From contig NW_027480504.1 in NCBI RefSeq assembly GCF_051401765.1, positions 744,001 through 808,000 of the forward strand: a DNA stretch of 64,000 nt, in the 5' to 3' direction. The translations under genes and the position numbers were made by a program. Below, one piece after another: positions 55,350 through 64,000 of this stretch. Source of the stretch: Calliopsis andreniformis (Eukaryota > Arthropoda > Insecta > Hymenoptera > Andrenidae). How positions within the stretch are numbered: the first letter of the stretch is position 1; each line of letters starts with the position of its first letter. The notes beneath the pieces are model-generated. The model searched no databases. It worked only from the letters and a program-made list of their open reading frames with translations, and was not told the origin of the DNA.

Positions 55350-57635
55350 ATGCTCAATCCTCAATCCTCAATCTTCAATCCTCAATACTCAGTCTTCAAT
55401 CCTCGATCCTCAATACTCAATCCTCAATCCTCATTCTTCAAGCCTCAATACCCAATCCTCAATCTTCTATCCTCAATCCTCAATCCTCAATTCTCAATCC
55501 TCGATCCTCAATCCTCGGACCTCAAACAGCAATACTCAACCCTCAGTCCTCGTCCTCAATCCACAACCATCAATACTGAATCCTCAATCTTCAATCATCA
55601 ATATTCAATCTTCAGTCCTCAATCCTCAATCCTCAATCCTCAAACCTCAATCCTCAACCGTCAGTCCTCGTCCTCAAACCTCAACCCTCAATCCTCAATC
55701 CTCAATGTTCAATCATCAATACTCAGTCTTCCATCCTTCATCCTCAATCCTCAATCCTTAATCCTCAATGCTCAATATTCAATCCTCAATCCTCAGTCCA
55801 CAAACCTCAATTCTGAATCCTCAATCCTGAGTCCTCAATCTTCAGCCCTCAGTCCTCAACAGTCAGTAGTCAATCCTCAATCCTCAGTAGAATATCCTCA
55901 ATTCACAGCTTTCAACACTCAATACTCGATCTGCAATCTTCAAACCACTATCCACAAACATCAATTCTCATCACTCAACCCTCAACTCTCAGTCCTCAAT
56001 GTTCAATCCTCAATCCTCAATTCTCAATCTTCAATCCTCAATACTGAACCTTCAATCCTCAATCCTCAATCCTCAATCCTCAATCTTCAATCCTCAATAC
56101 TCAATCCTCCCATCTCCAATCATCAATACTCAATCTTCAATCCTGAATTCTCAATCCTCAGTCCTCAAACCTCAATCCTGAATCCTCAATCCTGAATCAT
56201 CAATCTTCAGCCCTGTGTCCTCAACAATCAGTTTTCAATCCTCAATCCTCAATAGAATATCCTCAATTCACAGTTTTCAATACTCAGTACTCAATCTGCA
56301 ATCTTCAGATCTCTATCCACAAACATCAATTCTTATCACTCAACCCTGAATACTCAGTCCCTAATCCTCACTCCTCAATCCTCAATCCTCAATCCTCAAT
56401 CCTCATTCTTCAATCCTCAATCTTCAATGCTCAATCTTCAATCCTCAATCCTCAATCCTCAATCCTCAATCCTCAATCCTCAATCCTCATTCCTCAAACC
56501 TCAATCCTGAATCCCCGATCCTGAATCCTCAATCTTCAGCCCTCAGTTCCCTACAATCAGTTGTCAATCCTCAATCATCAATAGAATATCATCAATTCAC
56601 AGTTTTCATTACTCAATACTCAATCTGCAATCTTCAAATCTCTATCCACAAACATCAATTCTCATCACTAAACCCTCAACACTCAGTCCCCAATCCTCAA
56701 TATTCAATCCTCAATCCTCAATCGTCAATCCACAATCCTCAACGTTCAATCATCAACACTCAATCTTCAATGCTCATTCCTCAATCCTCAATCCTCATTT
56801 CTAAATCCTCAATCGTCAATATTCAATCCTCAATCCTCAATCTTCAATCCTCAATACTCAATCTTCAATCCTCAATCCTCAGTCACAATCTTCAATCCTC
56901 AATGCTCAATCCTCAATCCTCAATCCTCAGTCCACAATCCTCAATCCTCAAACCTCAATCCTCAACCGTCAGTCCTCGTTCTCAAACCTCAACCCCCAGT
57001 CCTCAATCCTCAATCTTCAATCATCAATACTCTATCCTCAATCCTCAATCCTCAATCCTCAATCCTCAATCCTCAATCCTCAATCCTCAATATTCAACGC
57101 ACAACCCTCAACCATCAATCCTCAATACTCAACCATCAATCCTCAATTCTCAATACTCAATAGAATATCCTGAATTCTCATGGTTCAATACTCAATCCAC
57201 AATATTCAATAATCAAATCTGAATCCTCAAACATCAATTCTCAAAACTCAAAACTCAACATTCAGTCCTCTCTCATCAATCCTCCATCCTCAATCCTCAA
57301 TCCTCAATCCTCAATCCTCAATCCTCAATCCTCAACCCTCAATCCTCAGCCCTCAAACCTCCACCATGAATCCTCAATACTGAATCCTCAATCTGCAGCC
57401 ATAAGACCTCAACAATCAATTGTCAATCCTCAATCCTCAATAGAATATCCTCAATTCACAGTTTTCAATTCTCAATCCCCATTCTTCAATCTTCAAATCT
57501 CAATCCACAAACATCAATTCTCATCACGCAACCCTCAACACTCAGTCCTCAATCTTCAATCCTCAATCCTCAATCCTCAATCTTCAATCCTCAATACTCA
57601 ATCTTCAATCCTCAATCCTCAATTCTCAATCCTCA
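55350..57635 (+). repeat. Diverged higher-order segment c-e-f-M-d
   Basis: D-c 55856, D-e 56221, D-f 56550, M 57157, D-d 57409. The c-to-e distance is 365 bp instead of 692, with the h block absent. The D-f subtype appears only here and at 61104. Confidence 0.78.
56550..56689 (+). repeat. D block, subtype f
   Basis: Opens with CCTACAA in place of TCAACAA and has TCATTAC where most subtypes have TCAATAC. The only other f copy starts at 61104 (opening TCTACAA), so this subtype is confined to the last 8 kb. Confidence 0.75.
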
Positions 57636-60194
57636 ATGCTCAATACTCAATCGTCAATCCTCAATCCCCAATCCTCAATCTTCAATCCTCAATCCTCAAT
57701 CCTCAATCCTCAATCCTCACTCTTCAATCCTCAATACTCAAACTGCAATGCTCAACCCTCAGTCCTCACTCCTCAATCCTCATTCTTCAATCCTCAATAC
57801 CCAATCCTCAATCTTCAATCCTCAATCCTCAATCCTCAATTCTCAATCCTCGATCCTCAATCCTCGGACCTCAAACAGCAATACCCAACCCTCAGTCCTC
57901 GTCCTCAATCCACAATCATCAATACTGAATTCTCAATCTTCAATCATCAATATTCAATCTTCAGTCCTCAATCCTCAATCCTCAATCCTCAAAACTCAAT
58001 CCTCAACCGTCAGTACTCGTCCTCAAACCTCAACCCTCCATCCTCAATCCTCAATGTTCAATCATCAATACTCAATCTTCAATCCTCAATCCTCAATCCT
58101 CAATCCCTAATCCTCAATCCTCAATATTCAATCCTCAATCCTCAGTACACAAACATCAGTTCTGAATCCTCAATCCTGAGTCCTCAATCTTCAGCCCTGT
58201 GTCCTCAACAATCAGTTGTCAATCCTCAATCCTCAATAGAATATCCTCAATTCACAGTTTTCAATACTCAGTACTCAATCTGCAATCTTCAGATCTCTAT
58301 CCACAAACACCAATTCTTATCATTCAACCCTGAATACTCAGTCCCTAATCCTCAATCCTCAATCCTCAATCCTCAATCCTCAATCCTCAATCCTCAATTC
58401 TCAATCTTAATCTTCAATCCTCAATACTCAATCTTCAATCCTCAGTCCTCAATCCTCAATCCTCAATCCTCAATCTTCAATCCTCAATACTCAATCTTCA
58501 ATACTCAATCCTCAATCCTCAATCCTCAATCCTCAATCCTCAATCCTCAATCGTCAATCTTCAATCCTCAATACTCAATCTTCAATCCTCAATCATCAAT
58601 CCTCAATCCTCAATCCTCAATCCTCATTCTTCAATCCTCAATCTTCAATGCTCATTCTTCAATCCTCAATCTTCAATGCTCAATCCTCAATCCTCAGTCC
58701 TCAATCCTCAATCCTCAGTCATCAAACCTTAATCCGGAGTCCTCAATCCTGATTACTCAATCTTCAGCCGTCAGTCCTCAACAATCAATTGTCAATCCTC
58801 AATCCTCAATCTTCAATCCTCAATACTCATTATTCAATCCTCAATCCTCAATCCACAATCCTCAATCCTCAATCCTCAATCCTCAATCTTCAATCCTCAA
58901 TACTCAATCCTCAATCTTCAATCCTCAATACTCAGTCTTCAATCCTCAATCCTCAATCCTCAATCCTCAATCCTCATTCTTCAATCCTCAATACCCAATC
59001 CACAATGTTCAATCCTCAATCCTCAATCCTCAATTCTCAATCCTCAATCCTCAATCCTCAGACCTCAAACAGCAATACTCAACCCTCAGTCCTCGTCCAC
59101 AATCCACAACCATCAATACTCAATCCTCAATCTTCAATCATCAATATTCAATCTTCAGTCCTCAATCCTCAATCGTCAATCCTCAATCCTCAATCCTCAA
59201 TCCTCAATCCTCAATGATCAATCCGCAATACACAATCCTCAATCTTCAATCCTCAATCCTCATTCCTCAATCCTCAATCTTCAATCCTCAATACTCAATC
59301 TTCAATACTCAATCCTCAATCCGCAATTCTCAATCCTCAATCCTCAGTCCTCAGACCTCAAACCTCTACCCTCAACCCTCAGCCCTCATCCTGAATCCTC
59401 AATCCTCAATCCTCAATCCTCAATCCTCAATCTTCAATCCTCAATACTCAATCTTCTATAATCAATCCTCAATTCTCAATCCTCAATACTCAATCCTCAA
59501 TCGTCAATCCTCAATCACCAATCCTCAATCTTCAATCCTCAATCCTCAATCATCAATCCTCAATCCTCAATTTTCAATCCTCAATACTCAATGTGCAATC
59601 CTCAATACTCAGTCCGCAATCCTGAATGCTCAATCCTCAATCCTCAATCTTCAATCCTCAATACTCAGTCTTCAATCCTCGATCCTCAATACTCAATCCT
59701 CAATCCTCAATCCTCAATTCTCAATCCTCACTCTTCAATCCTCAATACTCAAACTGCAATCCTCAATCCTCATTCTTCAATCCTCAATACCGAATCCTCA
59801 ACCTCCAATCCTCAATCCGCAATCCTCAATTCTCAATCCTCAATCCTCAATCCTCAGACTTCAATCACCAATACTCAACCCTCAGTCCTCGTCCTCAATC
59901 CACAGCGCTCAATCCTCAATCCTCAATTTTCAATCATTAATATTCAATCTTCAATCCTCAATCCTCAATCCTCAATCCTCAAACCTCAATCCTCAACCGT
60001 CAGTCCTCGTCCTCAAACCTCAACCCTCAATCCTCAATCCTCAATGTTCAATCATCAATACTCAATCTTCAATCCTCAATCCTCAATCCTCAATCCTTAA
60101 TCCTCAATCCTCAATATTCAATCCTCAATCCTCAGTCCCCAAACCTCAATTCTGAATCCTCAATCCTGAGTCCTCAATCTTCAGCCCTCAGTCC
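57636..60194 (+). repeat. Mosaic segment with D-e and a lone, diverged S unit
   Basis: D-e lies at 58205. A single S-like unit sits near 58,676-58,800 with private changes (TTAATCC, TGATTAC). It is read through without a stop from 57,636 to 60,155 (839 codons), the longest forward frame of the window; the translation is only phase-shifted heptapeptide repeat. Confidence 0.76.
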
Positions 60195-62392
60195 TCAACA
60201 ATCAGTAGTCAATCCTCAATCCTCAGTAGGATATCCTCAATTCACAGCTTTCAACACTCAATACTAGATCTGCAATCTTCAAACCACTATCCACAAACAT
60301 CAATTCTCATCACTCAACCCTCAACACTCAGTCCTCAATGTTCAATCCTCAATCCTCAATTCTCAATCTTCAATCCTCAATACTGAACCTTCAATCCTCA
60401 ATCCTCAGTCCTCAATCCTCAATCCTCAATACGCAATCCTCAATCCCCAATCCTCAATCCTCAATCTTCAATCCTCAATACTCAATCTCCAAACCTCAAT
60501 CCTCAATCCTCAATCCTCAATCATCAATCCTCAATCATCAATCCTCAATCTTCAATACTCAATCCTCAACGCTCAATCCTCAATCCTCAATACTCAACCA
60601 TCAATCCTCAATTCTCAATACTCAATAGAATATCCTGAATTCTCAGGATTCTATACTCAAACCTCAATCCTCAACCCTCAGCCCTCATTCTCAATCCTCA
60701 ATCCACAATCCTCAAACCTCAATCCTCAACCGTCAGTCCTCGTCCTCAATCCTCAATCCTCCCATCTTCAATCATCAATACTCAATCTTCAATCTTCAAT
60801 CCTCAATCCTCAATCCTCAATCCTCAATCCTCATTCTTCAATCCTCAATCTTCAATGCTCAATCTTCAATCCTCAATCGTCAATCTTCAATCCTCAATAC
60901 TCAATCTTCAATCCTCAATCATCAATCCTCAATCCTCAATCCTCAATCCTCATTCTTCAATCCTCAATCTTCAATGCTCAATCTTCAATCCTCAATCCTC
61001 AATCCTCAATCCTCAATCCTCAATCTTCCATCCTCAATCCTCAGTCCTCAAACCTCAATCCTGAATCCCCGATCCTGAATCCTCAATGTGCAGCCCTCAG
61101 TCCTCTACAATCAGTTGTCAATCCTCAATCCTCAGTAGAATATCGTCAATTCACAGTTTTCATTACTCAATACTCAATCTGCAATCTTCAAATCTCTATC
61201 CACAAACATCAATTCTCATCACTCAACCCTCAACACTCAGTCCCCAATCCTCAATATTCAATCCTCAATCCTCAATCCTCAATCCACAATCCTCAACGTT
61301 CAATCATCAATACTCAATCTTCAATGCTCATTCCTCAATCCTCAATCCTCAATTCTCAATCCTCAAACGTCAATCTTCAATCCTCAATACCCAATCTTCA
61401 ATCCTCAATTCTCAATCCTCGGTCCTCAATCCTCAATCGTCAATCTCCAATACTGAATACTCAATCTTCAATCCTCAATCCTCAATCCTCAATCCTCAAT
61501 CCTCATTCCTCAATCCTCATTCTTCAATCCTCAATACCCAATCCTCAATCTTCAATCCTCAATCCTCAATCCTCGATTCTCAATCCTCAATACTCAGTCC
61601 TCAGTCCTCAAACCTCAATCCTCAACCCCCAGCCCTCATCCTCAATCCTCAATCCTCAATCCTCAATCCTCAATCTTCAATCTTCAATACTCAATCTTCA
61701 ATCCTCAATCCTCAGTCCACAATCTTCAATCCTCAATGCTCAATCCTCAATCCTCAATCCTCAGTCCTCAATCCTCAATCCTCAATCCTCAAACCTCCAT
61801 CCTCAACCGTCAGTCCTCGTCCTCAAACCTCAACCCCCAGTCCACAATCCTCAATCTTCAATCACCAATACCCTATCTTCAATCCTCAATCCTCAATCCT
61901 CAATCCTCAATCCTCAATCCTCAATATTCAACGCACAACCCTCAGCCATCAATCCTCAATACTCAACCATCAATCCTCAATTCTCAATACTCAATAGAAT
62001 ATCCTGAATTCTCATGGTTCAATACTCAATCCACAATATTCAATAATCAAATCTGAATCCTCAAACATCAATTCTCAAAACTCAATCCTCAACACTCAGT
62101 CCTCTCTCATCAATCCTCCATCCTCAATCCTCAATCCTCAAGCGTCAATCCTCAATCCTCAATCCTCAACCCTCAATCCTCAGCCCTCAAACCTCCACCA
62201 CGAATCCTCAATACTGAATCCTCAATCTTCAGCCATAAGACCTCAACAATCAATTGTCAATCCTCAATCCTCAATAGAATATCCTCAATTCACAGTTTTC
62301 AATACTCAATCCCCATTCTTCAATCTTCAAATCTCAATCCACAAACATCAATTCTCATCACGCAACCCTCAACACTCAGTCCTCAATCTTCA
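60195..62392 (+). repeat. Segment c-h-f-M-d
   Basis: D-c 60195, h 60622, D-f 61104, M 61991, D-d 62243. The D-c carries a forward TAG near 60,266, where the other copies have TCGATCT, and AGGATATCC in place of AGAATATCC. Confidence 0.78.
60632..60649 (+). other. Hairpin in h block, diverged tail
   Basis: The original 7-bp stem and ATTC loop are intact here although the surrounding segment is more diverged. Confidence 0.74.
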
Positions 62393-64000
62393 ATGCTCAA
62401 TCTTCAATCCTCAATACTCAATCTTCAATCCTCAATCCTCAATCCTCAATCCTCAATACTCAAACTGCAATCCTCAATCCTCAGTCCTCGCACCTCAATC
62501 CTCATTCTTCAATCCTCAATACCGAATCCTCAACCTTCAATCCTCAATCCTCAATCCTCAATTCTGAATCCTGAATCCTCAATCCACAGACTTCAAACAC
62601 CAATACTCAACCCTCAGTCCTCGTCCTCAATCCACAGCCCTCAATCCTCAATCCTCAATCTTCAATCATTAATATTCAATCTTCAATCCTCAATCCTCAA
62701 TCCTCAATACTCAACCCTCAATCCTCAATGTTCAATCCTCAATACCCAATCTTCAGTCTTCAATCCTCAATCCTCAATCCTCAATCCTCAATTCTCAATA
62801 CTCAGTCCTCAATCGTCAATCTTCAATCCGCAATACTCAATCTTCAAACCTCAATCCTCAATCCTCAATACTCAATCTTCAATCCTTAATACTGAATCTT
62901 CAATCCTCAATCCTCAATCCTCAATCCCCAATCCTCATTCTTCAATCCTCAACACCCAATCCTCAATCTTCAATACTCAATGTTCAATCCGCAATACCCA
63001 ATCCTCAATTTTCAATCCTCAACCCTCAATCCTCAATCCTCAATCCTCAATCCTCAATCTTCAATCCTCAATACTCAACCTTCAATCCTCAATCCTCAAT
63101 CCTCAATCCTCAATCCACATTCTTCAATCCTCAACACCCAATCCTCAATCTTCAACCCTCAATCCTCAGTCCTCAATTCTCAATCCTCAATCCTCAATCC
63201 TCAGACCTCAAACATCAATACTCAACCCTCAGTCCTCGTCCTCAATCCACAACCCTCAATCCTCAATCCTCAATCTTCAATCATTAATATTCAATCTTCA
63301 ATCCTCAATCCTCAATCCTCAATCCTCAACCCTCAATCGTCAATGTTCAATCCTCAATACCCAATCTTCAGTCTTCAATCCTCAATCCTCAATCATCAAT
63401 CCTCAATCCTCAATACTCAATACTCAGTCCTCAATCGTCAATATTCAATCCGCAATACTCAATCTTCAATCCTCAATCCTCAATCCTCAATACTCAATCT
63501 TCAATCCTTAATACTGAATCTTCAATCCTCAATCCTCAATCCTCAATCCTCAATCCCCAATCCTCATTCTTCAATCCTCAACACCCAATCCTCAACCTTC
63601 AATCCTCAATGTTCAATCCGCAATACCCAATCCTCAATTTTCAATCCTCAACCCTCAATCCTCAATCCTCAATCCTGAATCCTCAATCTTAATCTTCAGT
63701 CCTCAATACTCAATCTTCAATCCTCAATCCTCAATCCTCAATCCTCAATCCTCAATCTTCAATCCTCAATACTCAATCTTCAATACTCAATCCTCAATCC
63801 TCAATCCTCAATCCTCAATCCTCAACCCTCAATCGTCAATCTTCAATCCTCAATACTCAATCTTCAATCCTCAATCCTCAATCCTCAATCCTCAATCCTC
63901 AATCCTCATTCTTCAATCCTCAATCTTCAATGCTCAATCTTCAGTCCTCAATCCTCAATCCTCAATCCTCAATCCTCAATCCTCAATCCTCAATACTCAA
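62393..64000 (+). repeat. Array tail with an internal ~615-629 bp duplication and long uniform runs
   Basis: Landmarks near 62,666, 62,881 and 62,982 recur at offsets 615, 622 and 629, so the second copy gains one heptamer between each pair of landmarks. After about 63,690 the sequence becomes mostly perfect TCAATCC with few variants and no D, M or h block. It runs off the window edge. Confidence 0.78.

Larger units (their letters stand above)
1..64000 (+). repeat. Heptanucleotide satellite array, consensus TCAATCC, filling the window
   Basis: Runs of the perfect unit TCAATCC alternate with one- or two-base variants (TCAGTCC, TCAATAC, TCAATCT, TCAACCC, TCAAACC, TCAATTC, TGAATCC) from the first base to the last, always in the same orientation. 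Most segments, even the most diverged, keep the 7-base register. Rare 6-base units (TCGTCC, TCATCC, TAATCT) and an 8-base unit (TCCCATCT) shift it. The + strand is very poor in G. Both array ends lie outside the window. I read this as nuclear satellite DNA; I do not recognise it as a named satellite family and cannot name the organism. Confidence 0.97.

Noticed and set aside
140..62382. CRISPR-like array, because a conserved block recurs with intervening sequence
   Set aside because: The D blocks are 140 bp, vary in subtype, and their intervals are not unique spacers but the same heptamer array.
755..63678. Many forward open frames of 60-839 codons, such as 57636-60155, 44560-46626 and 32608-34437
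   Set aside because: All encode rotations of SSILNPQ, occur in all three frames over the same DNA, start at chance ATG made by CAATGC or CAATGTTC variants, and end at chance TGA or TAA variants. No domain, codon bias or ribosome-binding context is visible.
1..64000. Telomeric repeat
   Set aside because: The G-rich strand unit TTGAGGA does not match telomere repeats I know, variants and higher-order repeats are abundant, and there is no terminal polarity. An interstitial satellite fits better.
1..64000. Transposable element or retroelement fragments
   Set aside because: I found no segment out of heptamer character, no terminal repeats other than the satellite itself and no target-site duplications.
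1..64000. Bacterial or phage repeat protein (SSILNPQ resembles a low-complexity surface repeat)
   Set aside because: Stops interrupt each frame irregularly, off-length units shift the frame repeatedly without penalty, and 64 kb without any other gene is not expected in a bacterium or phage.

Overview
The whole 64 kb window is one block of tandemly repeated, satellite-like DNA. The basic unit is a heptanucleotide with consensus TCAATCC (any rotation, e.g. CAATCCT). It runs edge to edge on one strand in one orientation. I see no unique sequence, no credible gene, no tRNA or rRNA, no transposon and no CRISPR array. A gene-free array of this size points to heterochromatin of a eukaryotic nuclear genome (inference); nothing here identifies the species. 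The + strand is almost free of G, which appears nearly only where a unit carries a variant base.

Three scales of structure lie on top of the heptamer. (1) Variant heptamers (TCAGTCC, TCAATAC, TCAATCT, TCAACCC, TGAATCC and others) recur in fixed orders, so each stretch has a recognisable barcode. (2) A strongly diverged but in-register 140-bp segment of 20 heptamers, here called the D block, recurs about 53 times in six subtypes (a-f). Two related shorter forms are the M block (15 copies) and the h block (8 copies, six with a perfect 7-bp hairpin). (3) These segments are ordered into higher-order repeats. The core order is P - c - h - e - S - S - b, about 4,255 bp, where P is a marker segment and S is a 538-bp tandem unit. 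M-d pairs are inserted after alternate cores, giving an 8,812-bp dimeric repeat. Other exact spacings are 2,383 bp (M-d clusters) and 8,339 bp (39.4-51.4 kb).

Layout: 1-2.8 kb, a/a/b blocks and a 537-bp duplication; 2.8-7.2 kb, M-d cluster; 7.2-16.2 kb, two cores; 16.2-19.3 kb, M-d cluster; 19.3-28.1 kb and 28.1-37.6 kb, two nearly identical copies of the dimeric repeat; 37.6-44.6 kb, a c-h-e-c-c variant with M-d pairs; 44.6-53.4 kb, a chimeric copy and a second c-h-e-c-c variant; 53.4-64 kb, a less regular, more diverged tail.

Many long overlapping open frames exist on the + strand only. They follow arithmetically from the unit: 7 is not divisible by 3, so all three forward frames read the same stop-free heptapeptide SSILNPQ, while every reverse frame meets a TGA every 21 bases. 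I therefore annotate no coding sequence.
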